Part shown: positions 15,401-26,202 of the stretch, in pieces
Layout of the letters: every line of letters starts with the position of its first letter
Position numbering within the stretch: position 1 is the first letter of the stretch
Source of the DNA: Spirogloea muscicola
Taxonomy: Eukaryota > Streptophyta > Zygnematophyceae > Spirogloeales > Spirogloeaceae
Reading direction: 5' to 3'
Length of the DNA stretch: 26,330 nt
Assembly: GCA_009602725.1 (NCBI GenBank)
Contig: WELB01000044.1
Span: 535,021-561,350, forward strand
Notes under the pieces: model-generated
Database searches by the model: none
The model's input: only the letters and a program-made list of their open reading frames with translations
What the model was told of the DNA's origin: nothing
Translations under genes and position numbers: made by a program

Positions 15401-16268
15401 GGAGGAAATAGAGGCAGAAAGCGACAGCGACGACGAAGATGCTCAGATCTACAATCCTTTGAAGCTTCCTATGGGTTGGGATGGGAAGCCCATTCCATAC
15501 TGGCTATACAAGTTGCATGGCCTCGGGCAGGTGAGCATTGTTGGGCAAGGTTGGCCTGATAGGAAGCTCAGGCAGCTGCTTGCAAGCTGTTGGACCAAGC
15601 TTGAAGGGGAGGCTCTGAAATATTAACTTCATAACTTCATTGTCTCTTATTGATAAAAGCAACTGTAGCTCTACTCTGAAGCAGCTGAATTTGTTCACAC
15701 TGGCAGGAATTCAAGTGTGAGATCTGTGGGAACTATAGCTATTGGGGTAGGAGAGCATTTGAGCGTCATTTTAAGGAGTGGCGGCACCAGCATGGCATGC
15801 GATGCCTTGGCATCCCCAATACCAAAAATTTTCATGAGATAACAGTCATCAAGGTACCATCCATGCAACTTACGACTCAGGTCATTGCAACGACTTGGAT
15901 GCTTCGATTTTTGACAAGGGCAATTGGCTGACCATACTGCCCAGATTCACTGTTTCCATGATTGCAACTAGCTTGGCAGAACTGCATCTGCTTAAGGCTG
16001 GCAGCAGACATTGTGACCTACTTGATTTAACATGCTGTACATGCCTCGGAGGCCTGCTATCGCCTCAAGCTCATTTGCCAGATTGTGCTGTAAATGCTGC
16101 GGTGGGAATTTGACAAAGCAGGATGCAGAGGAGCTTTGGGAGAGGATAAGAGAGAAACAAGGTACAACCAAGTGGAGGCCGGAAGTGGAAGAGGAGTGCG
16201 AGGATGCAGAGGGCAATGTGTACAACAAGAAAACATACACCGATCTGAAGCGACAGGGCCTTGTCTGA
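12460..16268 (+). CDS. SF3A3: Splicing factor 3A subunit 3 (SF3a60, Prp9-like)
   Basis: Exons: 12460-12633, 12845-12958, 13068-13172, 13445-13608, 13967-14063, 14222-14383, 14586-14657, 14815-14973, 15160-15228, 15402-15530, 15707-15853, 16122-16268 (TGA); about 512 aa, against about 501 in human. SF3A3 is part of the SF3a complex of the U2 snRNP and is needed for branch-site recognition and pre-spliceosome assembly. The N-terminus [19 protein letters not shown], then [20 protein letters not shown] and [19 protein letters not shown], match the family in order. [19 protein letters not shown] is the SAP-like segment. After an acidic stretch ([16 protein letters not shown]) come [20 protein letters not shown] and a matrin-type zinc finger with ligands C419, C422, H436 and H442, then [14 protein letters not shown] and the C-terminal [13 protein letters not shown]. 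All introns are GT-AG; ten of eleven are phase 0. Confidence 0.97.
13343..13374 (+). repeat. Interstitial telomere-like CCCTAA repeat in SF3A3 intron 3
   Basis: Five CCTA units, the last three perfect CCCTAA hexamers (TTAGGG on the other strand), within the intron at 13173-13444. The C-rich strand is the sense strand. It ends 70 bases before the acceptor. Confidence 0.95.
13671..13736 (+). repeat. 41-bp-period tandem duplication in SF3A3 intron 4
   Basis: CTGCAGGGCTTCT[A/C]GTCAA begins at 13671 and again at 13712; the 25-base cores differ at one position. It lies within the 358-bp intron 13609-13966. Confidence 0.95.
14511..14530 (+). repeat. 10-bp perfect tandem duplication in SF3A3 intron 6
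   Basis: CGAGGCTCAC is present at 14511-14520 and directly again at 14521-14530, inside intron 14384-14585. Confidence 0.95.
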
Positions 16269-16516
16269 TACAGATGAAGATACAAATCATTGACTTGCAT
16301 TTAAAAGTACATTGCTTGAGGTTGCTCAGGCAATGTGCATCTCCCTTCTCTACTCCTAATTTGCTGTGTACCTGTGGTCCTCTTACTGAGGTGACGTCAT
16401 TTAGCTTCAAACACAGTGTGGCGCAATTGCCCAATTGTAGGATTGCTATATTGATCAAGAAGCTGGAGGTAGCCCGCATTGGGCACAAGTCAGACAATAG
16501 ATGACCTGGGCCCAGC
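16269..16516. other. Short spacer between convergent SF3A3 and MED23
   Basis: Only 248 bp separate the two stop codons, so the 3' untranslated regions must be short or overlap. No gene or repeat is seen. Confidence 0.7.
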
Positions 16517-19500
16517 TCAGCTGACCACACTAGGAGATGCAGCGGCCTGCTTGGCGCCAGCCAGCTTGGGATGGGTTGCAGCGTAGATGGACACCGCCTG
16601 GTCGTTGGTGAGATGCCGGAAGAGGGCCTGCAAGTCGGGACGGAGCCGCTCCACGGCCTTAGCACAAAGAGCGAGCGTCTCCACGCGCGGCCGTCGACCA
16701 GGACGGCCGCCCTGGCCTCCCTCCAGCATCACGGCGTGGTGCCTAGTGCCAGAATGTGCAATGAAGACTGGTCAACCACAGCACAAAGAGTAAACCTGAA
16801 CAAATCACAATCTCTGTGTAACTTAGGGGTTAAGGCCTGGCTTGATTGAGGTGATAGTGTACCCTCTCACGAACTTGTTGTAAGGCAGTGGACAAAGGGT
16901 TGCCTTATTGTATGTCGACCTCTGCATGAAGCAGGAAGAGGGCAGACATTTTAGAGCGTTCAAGCCAGCAGCGGCGAGCTCACAGGAAGTCCACCAAGTC
17001 TGTGATGTCGGTTGCGGGATTGGGGCACGGCGTCTCCACAGAGCGTCCAAAGATGTCCGCCACAATTGTGAACAGCAGGGCAATGGTCTGCTTTTGCAAA
17101 CAAGAGCATTCACCCAGATGCACGAGCACCGCAAGTCGGAGCCCAGCATTTAGTACTCTTGAGGTTACTTGACATGACTGACCGGCGTTGCTTTGGGCCA
17201 CTCTGTTTTACAGTCCAAGTGACAAGCACGAGCCTCGCAATCCTCGCATCCACATAAACAGAAACATTGCCTTCGACATGAGGTCTTAGACCTGAGCAGT
17301 AGGTAATGCTCGATCAGAGTGTGGTGCACCTTGGCAAAAAGGGGCCGGCTGATGGCCATTCGAGGGAGGAGAGGCCCAAGGAGCTTGAAGCAGATCTTGA
17401 GCTGCGCAACAGTCCGCACAGGGCGCTGCAGCTTCACCATCTCGTGCGAGCCTTCCAGCCACTCAAAGGGCAGGTTGGCACACAAGGCGTGCGCGAGCGC
17501 CAGCATATTACCTGCAACAACGTAGAAGGACGTCATCAGTAAGCAGGGCATGTAGGACTGGTGACAAGCTGCAATACTGGACAACATGGCGGAAGCCTGA
17601 GCAAACACAACATGCCAAGTCTTATATTGTGTGAGTCCTGAATCATGCATGTTCAACATCCAGATGTAAGCATTGGCAGCCCCTATGATCTGCCTTCTTC
17701 ACTCGCTTGTTTGACATTGCCTACAAGGATGCAGATTGTGGTAAGTCACGGTGCTTGCCCAATGGATTCATAACTTCATTGGCTGCTGACCAGCTCGCAT
17801 CCCCCACAAAGCGGCCAATTATGGGCTCCATATCCGCGAGCAAGGCATTGGCCTGCGTGACCCACGGGCTGCTGACGATCTGGCCAGCCACCAGGCGGTA
17901 GAAGGGCATATGGAAGGGCTCCGGCAGCTGCGCCAGCAGCAGCCCACACGCCTGTACAAGAGTGGAGCAGTGAACCTTGTGAAGGGCGTCAGGCTGTCAG
18001 CGCAATTTAAAGGCCAATACTACTTTAAAAGATGTGCTGCAAGAGGCATGTCGTCAGTGCACTCCCCAAACAGAGCATCAACTGACAAAAGGGCTTCCAT
18101 CTAAGACATGGTTGAGTAGCTGCAGCTCAGTCAACTTGAGTAGCACGAGCTTTTGAAGCATGTGAACAGAGCGGCCACAACAAGCTTGGTTGCTTGCGCT
18201 TGCCTTCCATCTGTCTAAATCCTGTTCAAAAGACAATGGCTGCCACAGAACAGCTGTAGCAGCCACGTACTGGACATCACAACCTCTGATCAGAAGAGGA
18301 GCACGAGACGGCCTTGACCAGTCACCTGGATTTTGAGCAGGGTTGGAGCCGTTAGTGCCGCTTGGCCCCCTGCTGTGTCAACCGCCACAAAGCGCCCCTG
18401 GTAGGCAACCGGAGGTGGGACGGTGACGGCAGCCTCCACCAGCCTCTCGATGATTGCATCCGGAACAGGGGGGAGGGCCAGGATCTCTAGCACAGCTGTC
18501 TCCAACAAGAGCTGGGTGTGCGTAGACCAGCCCTGCAAGGAAAGATGACGACGCGAATGACACAGAGCTTCAAGTGCCGTGAGTCATAAGTGGTGATCAG
18601 GAAGAAGGAATTACTCCTCTGATCAAGAACATGTACAACAATCCACCTGGTAGTGGCAGAAGCCCCGGGAGCCTTCAAGGGGCACGGAGGGTGGGAGCCC
18701 GAAACCGCCGCTCAGGTATGCTGGGGCAGGGCTCATCCTGTTGTGCACGGGCGGCACCACGTGGATTGCCAGCGAGGAGAGCAGCGAGGAGAAGTAATGG
18801 AGGGGGGCTGTGCCCTGGAGGCCCGCCGTCTGCATCAGCTGGAGGAACGGGCTCGAGAATGGCACCTGGCTCAAGCGGCCAATGGAATACATAAGGCATC
18901 AGTGCCGTAGAAGCTGTAGTAGGAGGACACAGCAGCAACATCGGTAGCCCAGATAGCCTATCAACTGGATGATCAACATCAACACATCATTGCAGACTTT
19001 AGACTGTCCTCCTGTATAGTCAAGACACTGACGTTAGACTGTCCTCCTGTACAACCAAGACGCCGACTTGCAAGATTGGCAAGATCAACAGGCTGGCATT
19101 GCTTGAGCCAGCCAAGACATTTGAGTAGCAGGAAAGCACAGCATGCTGCCTGCTAGGACAATGGCCTGGTAGATAGACCGCGCAGGTAAGGCCTGCATGA
19201 GTCCACCTTGGAGAAGTCGAGGAGGTTCAGTAGCCTCGCGGCAAATTTCTGGGGTATGGAGCCGTAAAAGTAGGCGAGCGTGTCGCGGACAAAGGCAAAG
19301 GGGTGGGGGTGGAAGAGGAGGAGGGGCTGGTAGGTGGACAGCAGCTTCTCCGCCGTGACTGTCGCGTCGTGCTCGATGAGCCGGTGCACGATGAGGTGCA
19401 CTGTCGGCACCGCCCTCAGGCACATGTCATCAAAGTAGACAGGAAAGCTGCAGAGGAAATACTAAGAAGCTCAGAGAGAAAGACGGTGGATCATCAACAA

Positions 19501-22500
19501 GGTCACAGAGGCAATCCTGCTTGGCATTCAGATCACTGCTTGCGGCACGTGGCCCTAAGGCCACATGAATTACCAAGAGTTAGCCACAATAGGATCCATC
19601 TTACAGAAGCACACAACACACTGACTCCTAGCTTTCCCACAGCACAAAGTCAGAAGGACGAGCTCTACGCGCGATGCCGGAAAGAGTAGGGAAACGGTGA
19701 TATACAGGTCTTGCCCGGCCATGTGGCTCCCTAGCGCGGCCAGAGGGTCCGAGCGCGTGAAGGGCCCCCGGTGCAACCAAGGCTCCCGCTCCCCCTCTGC
19801 GCCGGCCTCGTTCCTCCTTGCGTCGCAGAACCTCTGCACTCGTGAGCGAAACTCTGGCCGGTCGAGCAGAAGCCCCACCTGAAAATGGCTCGCAGCCAGA
19901 TGGTGAGTAAGTAACTTCAGATGCATCTGGGGACAAGACTTCGCAGATACAGTGTTCTATGCAATACCTTCACGGATCTGCTTGCGGGTTGACCAACATT
20001 ACCAACTGCAAGTCTTTCGATGCTGACGAGGGTGGGGCTACTGATCAGCAAGAGGTCTTTGCCAAAGATGACTGCGTACCACAAGCCGAAGGGCGAGGGG
20101 ATCGTCGTCGCGGTCTGTAAGCGCCTGTAGAACTACGTCCATTGGAAGGAGCTCGTTGAGCCACAGCATCTCAGCAATGGCGCTGCTCGCCGTAAGCAGT
20201 AGCGACATTTGGTCCTGGCCTTGAGACATCTGGATCTGTCAAGTTACAGTTGCAGAGTGTCAGTGCTGCCTACAATAGACATAATACTGGGCCATGCTGC
20301 AGACTCATCGCATACAGCAATGCTTGGGCTTTAACCTGGAATGTGTGCAGAAGGACATCCACAAAGTTGTATATGCTCGTGGTGACTTCCTCGGGGGTGA
20401 ACTCGGTCAGGACTTGAGCCTGCAATTCCACCGAGTCGTTAGCTTGAATTTGCAAGTTCCTTAGCGTCACTGCCTAACCACCAAGTACATGATTGACGCA
20501 ATTCTTAGATATTATTATGGAGAAGCACTTGGTGGCCAAGGACAAGCTAGCCATCAGCATTATACACATGTACACATGGTTGTCAAGCAATAGCATTGCC
20601 CGAGGCCACTTGCGAATGTGGTCAATACCAGGTTGTTGAGGTTTAGAGCCTGAGGTTGGCCGTCCATAAGGATCCAGGCTCCTGGCAGCAGGTAGCACCG
20701 CAGCTTCCGGTCCATCTGGCTCAGGTATGGGCCAACATCTGTGTCCAGCTGGCTCTCCATAAACAGCTGTCGGCAGTGGTATAGCACTGCCTCCTCCAAC
20801 TGCAAAGCCCGTGTCAGAAATTCTGTGAGGAAATCTGCACTTATCTTCATTATTTCCTTTTCTATCTTCATCTTTATCTTCATGTATCTTCATCTTGCAA
20901 ACGTATTGAAGGACACCGCCGCTCACACTGAACGAGCATTCCATGCATAGCAAAGACAACATGCTGAACAAGTACAGTAAACGAAGGGCGTGCCTGCTGC
21001 CATGTCTCAATCGCCTGCTGACGGTAACTGGGCCTGCTGGCGAGGTGGTCTCGGATCACAGGCGGCATATGCCGGAGCGTGTGAGCCGACCAGGTGTGTG
21101 TGGAGTTGGCCAGGAACTGCTCCAGCGCCGGCTGCAGGACCATCATCTGCTCGAACTCGAGGATGCCGCGCGTCTTGACCATGTGGGCCAGGTTCCGGAC
21201 CAGCAGCCTGTTGAGGGTCTCCGAGAAGTCCGTCTGAGCCCCCTGCAGCAGTTGTTCACATGGACGACTAGACATTCTTAAGAGATAATATGCGTAAGAG
21301 GCCATCAAGCAACTACCTGTGAAAGCCTTGTGCTTAAAGCTTAGAGCCTTCTTTGTGGTCTACAGCACATTTCCGAGATTGAGGTCAACTTCAGGAGACA
21401 CCAGGGGAGCAGCTACATGTGCAATGCAGGCAGCTGTTAACTTGCAATGCAGCTACTTTAAGATGCCAGGATTGATGTCTTCACCTTAAGCTCGCGCTTC
21501 ACCAGCATGACCTCCCGGAGAAAGAGCACCAAGTAGGTGGCTAGGCTCTCCGCGAGCCTGTACAAGCGGTGCTCCCTGGGCCGGGCCTTCACCTGGATGA
21601 GCACCTTGGCAAGGTCCATCACCAGCCCTCTCACTCGTCCGTGATACCTGCAGGATCAGAATACAGCTCAAGCTGTGTGTCTTGCGATGCAATGCAGTCA
21701 ACTTGCTCACTCAGTGACAAAATGCTACCAGGCAGAAGCATCTGATGGCCGTCCAGCTCCCTATGGCACCACACCGGAAGAAGGGCAGGAGGCGATAAGT
21801 GAGGAGCTCCAGCAGCTTGAGGGGGACATGGGTCTTGCTCTGGCCAGGCTGATATTTGTGCAAGGTGCCCTGCAAGGTGGCAAGCGAGGGACTTCGTTAA
21901 GCAGCAAATGAGGTGCATACTTGCTCTACCTTGAGGAGCTAGCTTGGACTTTGTGCGTATGCACTGATACTGTTTTCATCTACGATTCTTATCAGAAAGT
22001 GTAATGTGTGGCTCACCACCAGGTTGTTACGGAAGAGGGTCTGAGGAGCAAGGAGGAGAAGGCGAGAGTATGTCTCCATCATGGCTATGCTTGGAGCCAC
22101 CTGGTTCTCATGCGGCCTTCCTCAGAGCCACATTACGAGGTTGAGATTGCACCTACATTAACTCTGACATGCATTCGAAAGAATATGAAGCCTATTCTAG
22201 CTTCACTGAGGGATGCTATTGGCACAGGCGATGAAGCTGTCTGCATCATGCTTGACACAAGCATTTCGGACACCACAACCATCTGACTGCCGCAAAAACG
22301 TACGAAGCAGGTGATAGTGCCTGAGAACGTGGGATCGCACCTGATCTTTGAATAGCAACTCGTCAATGGAGTGCATGAGTCGTGCACAGGTGTGCAGGGA
22401 GAGACCGCTCAGGAAGCTGATCGGTAGGGGCCGAGAGCCGTTGTACACCTTTACAAGGTCTCCATCAAGCATCTCCATCTCTGTGAATCCCTGGTGCAAA

Positions 22501-25500
22501 GTTGGATCACGCAATCAACATGGGCTGGCAACCGTCAACGTTCTGCGCATCATCTAGCTTCATCGCATTCATTCTCATTAGCCAGGTCACTCAAGTCTTC
22601 AAGTCTTCACAGCAACAAAGGGGCCGGTGGCCAGAAGGAATGGCAGCAACCTGTGAGTTCATCCATGTCGTGATTGCCTCGCACACGGTCTGGCTCATTG
22701 TATGTGAGAGCACCCACACCATGCCCATGGTCTTGTCATCCACGTCAGCATAGTCCAAGATTCTCTCCCCTGGGCAAGGTGGGATGGTCTTGACTGAGTC
22801 AGACAGATTAATAGTTAACGAGGCTCGTGGCACTCAGACTGCAGAGAAGAGTTGTAGTCATCATGGTAGCACGAGGTTACTGTTTCAGTGGTGGGAGCAG
22901 TGAGCAACTTTTCTGCACAGGCTGCCACCATTCGTCCAACGCCTTGCCCTTCTCAATGTGCTCCTGCATGCGGTTGCCCTCGAGCTGCTCCATCATCGCG
23001 TGGTTCATGGACCACAGACGGAGAATCTGGGTGCTCCCGACAAAGTCCAGGAGGAGAGAGACCGCCCCGCCTCCGTCTCTCTCGCCGCTGACGTGGAACG
23101 AGAGCACCTTCTTGGCAACCTCCATCTGGCACCCCAACTGTTGATTATCAGCATTGCGACCGTCCCACTGACTTCGCAGGTGACACTGAGTCAGTCGCTT
23201 GAGCCTTCTGATTGGCCTCAACGACAGTCCTGGCTCAATCTGGTGGCCATTGCATGCCATTCCAGGACTTGGTTTGAGTGTGAAGCGGCTCATCAAGAGT
23301 GTCATGGGATGCAACACATGCTTGGTGCATCTATAACACCTTATGAGGATCGTTCTGCAAGGCCTGCGTGATGGTGTCCAGGCGGAAGATCTGGGCGAGC
23401 AGCCACGTGACGTGGTTGGTCTTGAGTGAGGGGTTTTGGATGGCCGCAAAGCGCTCCGACAAAAGCTCCAAGAAGTCCAGGAAATCGACAAAGCCGGCGC
23501 GCATGACATAGTAGAAGAGGTCTGCAAAGGCCAGCCACTCCTGCCAGCGTTGCATCGAGCTGGCAGGCCGGCCGCCGGGGCTCGCTGGCAGGCAAAGCAG
23601 CTCCATGATGCGGTCAACAATGGCCTCGCATGTCATGACATGGGAGAACTCAGGCATGGTGAGCGCCAGGAAGGAGGCGCCCGCTGCCTTGGGCGTTGCC
23701 TGCTGGTGCTGCAGCTTGGTTGCATCGGTCTGATACCGCGGTGCAATCACCAGCACCTTGCGCCACCAGTCGGCAGTCGGGTTGCACCTCAGGCCATGGT
23801 GCAGACACCGCAGCGCGCGCTCCCACTCGAGGCTGCCGCGCGGCACCCCCTCCGCTATACCCTGGCTTGACAGACCCGCAGCAGCTCCAAGATCAGCAGC
23901 GGCAGCTTTGTTGTCCAATAAGAGCAAACAATGTCATGATGCTGGCCATCCTTCTGGGGCGCAGTGCCACCGTTGCAATTCTGTAGCTTCTGGGCTTACC
24001 AGAACGACTACAGACTCAGCCTCTAGAGCACATTGTGGGAGCACTGTGGCTGCTCGCCATGAAGAGAGGAGAGGTGTCACCTCGCCATGAAGAGGCTGCC
24101 CCATGCAACCGAGGTAGGTGAAGATCCCGACACGGAGCGTCGCGAATGTCGGCCCATGCAGGTACCCATCGGACATGGTCCCAAAGTGGACAAGACGGTC
24201 GCGCCTGTGGTGCATCTCCGCAAGCAGCAGCAGGATGTTCTCGTCCTCAGGCTCTTCCTCAAGCGGGAGCTGCAGCCCTTGCCGGCCACCATGTGTCAGC
24301 GGGTCTGCAGGCGGAGGTGCTCGCTCGACCGACTTCAAAGACGTTACATTGAAATGGTCGGCCTTGCCAGCAGCATGCAGCTCCATCCGTATGTCACTCA
24401 GGTACAGGCGCATCAAGAATCGTAGCTAGACTTGAAGCCACACAAGCATGTAAGGAGAATTGAGATGATGGCTGCGAAGTGAGGGCTTTAGACGCTCCAG
24501 TCTCATCTGCTCGGCAATCATACCTGCGTGCGGTCGTGCAGCAGGGTGTACGCCGGCACCAAGGTGTGGCCGGGGTCAATGAGCTCCTCAATCAGCCGCA
24601 CACATGGCTCCAGCCACCTCACGCTCCATCTGCGGGCAGAGTCAGCAGTGTAGTTGCGGCCAGCCTCCACCTCCGATAACTCAAGCGGCTTGCATTGTGG
24701 TGCAAGCCACTCCACGGCCGTGGTCAGGATCGCCAGCGCTGTGAGGGGCTTGAGGTTGCCGGCGGCCACGGCCTGGAGCAGGAGTTGGCAGACAAGGGGC
24801 CGGAGCCAGGGGCGGGCCTGCCAGGCCGGAACCGCCGGCGCCATGGGTGGCGGGGTCTGCCTCGGCTCGCCAACAGCCTGTGACACTGCCATAGAGGCTG
24901 GCGTCTTCGTGGCCACGGCCAGGCCGTCTTCATTGGAAGCCACTGAGGTCGCACTCCCTTGCGTAGCGGCGCCGGCGGTGGCAGCCTCCTCGTCAACAAC
25001 CTTCTGGAGCAGCTTGGGCACAAGCGCATCCCAGGAGAGGAGGCCGGCGTGCTGCAGAGCTGGGATGGCCGTTGAGAGCAGGAAGTCGGCCTGGACGACG
25101 TGCGTGCCGCACTGGAGGACCAGCGAGCAGACAGAGGCGGCCACAGCACCCTCTGCCACCTCCGCTTGGACTGCCTGCGGCGTGCAGGATTAGGGTTTAG
25201 GTTTTAGGGTTTCAGGGTTAGGTTTTAGGTTCGGGTTTAGGGTTTGAGGTGGCTCCATAAGCACTGGGACTGGACGCCCGCCGGTATCGCCGACAGCCGT
25301 GGCTACTCTGATGGGCCATCGCCGACGCGCGGCGACCTGGCCGAGGGAGGCGCCGACCTGGAAGCGCGTACGGAGGCCCTCGAGGTCCGCGGCGAGGTTC
25401 GAGGAGGCGCCCGGCGCCGCCGCCGACGCCGCTGCTGAGCGAGGAGGGCCCGTCGCCGACCTGCCATCGTATGCATGCAGCTGCACTGCCAGCTGAGGTC

Positions 25501-25863
25501 GTCTGACGCGTCGCATGCGCCAGCGGCGGCGTTGGCAGCGGCAGCGGCAGCGGCAATGGCGGCATTTGCCTCAGAGGCTGCGCATCCAGCGCTCGAAACC
25601 TAGATCCCTCAAATGCTAAATCCCAGCAGTCACCGGAGCGACGGCAGGGTCTGCTCACGTCCGTGGCGGCTGCCGTGGGCCATGCGCCGCTGCGGCTGCT
25701 GCGCTTCCCTGCGGCTCCGATGCCGCTGTTTGGCGTCAGTGCCAGCTGCGCCGTGGCCGGCGGCCGCCGCGCCGCGAGCGCCGCCGCCATTGGCCCTGGC
25801 GCTCACATCGAGGTGCCGGGCCAGCAGCTCGGCGACCTCCACGTCGAGGCTGCCGGCCTCCAT
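16517..25863 (-). CDS. MED23: Mediator complex subunit 23 (tail module)
   Basis: Exons in transcript order: 25863-25807, 25492-25337, 25174-24524, 24425-24081, 23861-23340, 23125-22909, 22769-22651, 22490-22341, 22100-22017, 21869-21775, 21647-21485, 21242-20994, 20799-20629, 20419-20336, 20235-20080, 19878-19706, 19447-19207, 18865-18647, 18532-18326, 17951-17750, 17511-17330, 17087-16984, 16742-16517; about 1,590 aa. Mediator relays signals from DNA-bound activators to RNA polymerase II. The family is an all-helical repeat protein without catalytic motifs; recognition rests on collinear conserved blocks: GSLEWERALRCLHHGLR, KTNHVTWLLAQIFRLD, MGMVWVLSHTMSQTVCEAI, APSIAMMETYSRLLLL, HRLYRLAESLATYLVLFLRE, TPEEVTTSIYNFVDVLL, DRDDDPLALRLV, HPFAFVRDTLAYFYG, ACGLLLAQLPEPFH, ANLPFEWLEG, LKICFKLLGPLLPRM and ERLRPDLQALFRHL. 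The first exon (MEAGSLDVEVAELLARHLD) and the joins 22909/22769 and 17750/17511 are weaker. The intron after 20994 uses a GC donor. Confidence 0.93.
18999..19066 (+). repeat. 35-bp-period tandem duplication in a MED23 intron
   Basis: TTAGACTGTCCTCCTGTA begins at 18999 and again at 19034, with several mismatches further along. It lies in the intron 18866-19206. Confidence 0.95.
20800..20993 (-). other. GC-AG intron in MED23
   Basis: The upstream exon ends ACATGGCAGCAG and is followed by GCACGC. No GT nearby restores frame with conservation. Joining to TTGGAGGAGG after TTTGCAG gives WQQLEEAVLYHCRQL, which aligns without gap to the plant MED23 sequence as I recall it. Confidence 0.75.
24053..24094 (+). 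repeat. 28-bp-period duplication spanning a MED23 donor site
   Basis: CTCGCCATGAAGAG is at 24053-24066 and 24081-24094. The second copy is the last 14 bases of the coding exon ending at 24081; the first lies just inside the following intron. In the transcript direction the real donor reads GGCGAG|GTGACA, while the intronic copy reads GGCGAGCAG and lacks the GT. Confidence 0.9.
25189..25248 (+). repeat. Interstitial telomere-like TTTAGGG repeat in MED23 intron 2
   Basis: About 60 bases of degenerate TTTAGGG units mixed with TTAGG-type variants. It sits in the intron 25175-25336, ending about 14 bases from the acceptor. In the MED23 transcript it reads as the C-rich strand (CCCTAAAC). AAACCCTAA, the plant telo-box sequence, occurs twice on that strand. 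Confidence 0.95.
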
Positions 25864-25956
25864 CGGCCGCTCAAGCGCCGCATCGCCCAGCGCCACCGCC
25901 CCACCGCGCCATGGCTGCCGAACGTTGCCTTCGCCGCGCGCTTCGGCGCCTCTTCA

Positions 25957-26056
25957 TCCGCCGCCGCCGCCACCGCCGCCGCTTAAAACGCCGCCGCAGT
26001 TCCCGCCGCCGCCACCGCCGCCAGGGCCGCCGTCGCCGCCGCCGCCGCCGCCGCCT
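25957..26056 (+). repeat. CCG trinucleotide-rich tract upstream of MED23
   Basis: Clusters of CCG/GCC units from 25957 to 26056, broken by GCTTAAAACG at 25981 and CAGTTCC near 25997. In the MED23 direction they read CGG. Confidence 0.9.
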
Positions 26057-26120
26057 CGTCCGTGCGGGCTGGCAGTCGCCAGGTGGAAGCTGGAAAGGCT
26101 TTCTTCTTATCGGCGACTTA

Positions 26121-26202
26121 CCGAGAGTGCCGCTCGGCTGCGCGCGGCAGCAGCGGGGGGGAACCCCGCTATCTCGGGGTTATCTTAGCGAGCCTGGCTC
26201 GC
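26121..26202. other. Cluster of four short hairpins, two mutually exclusive
   Basis: Perfect inverted repeats: CCGAG/CTCGG at 26121-26137 (loop 7); AGCGGGG/CCCCGCT at 26152-26170 (loop 5); AACCCCG/CGGGGTT at 26162-26181 (loop 6); GCGAGC/GCTCGC at 26188-26202 (loop 3). The second and third share CCCCG, so only one can form at a time. No known RNA family is recognised. Confidence 0.6.

Noticed and set aside
25189-25248. Telomere-like tract as a chromosome end or assembly chimera
   Set aside because: MED23 coding sequence continues in frame on both sides, so it is an interstitial tract in an intron.
26121-26137. 5-bp stem with 7-base loop as a tRNA anticodon arm
   Set aside because: The loop lacks the T at position 33 on either strand, and no acceptor, D or T arms can be placed.
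26174-26202. Minus-strand GCTAAGAT next to a hairpin, reminiscent of the U2 snRNA 5' region
   Set aside because: Only eight bases match; the neighbouring U2 sequence and Sm site are absent.
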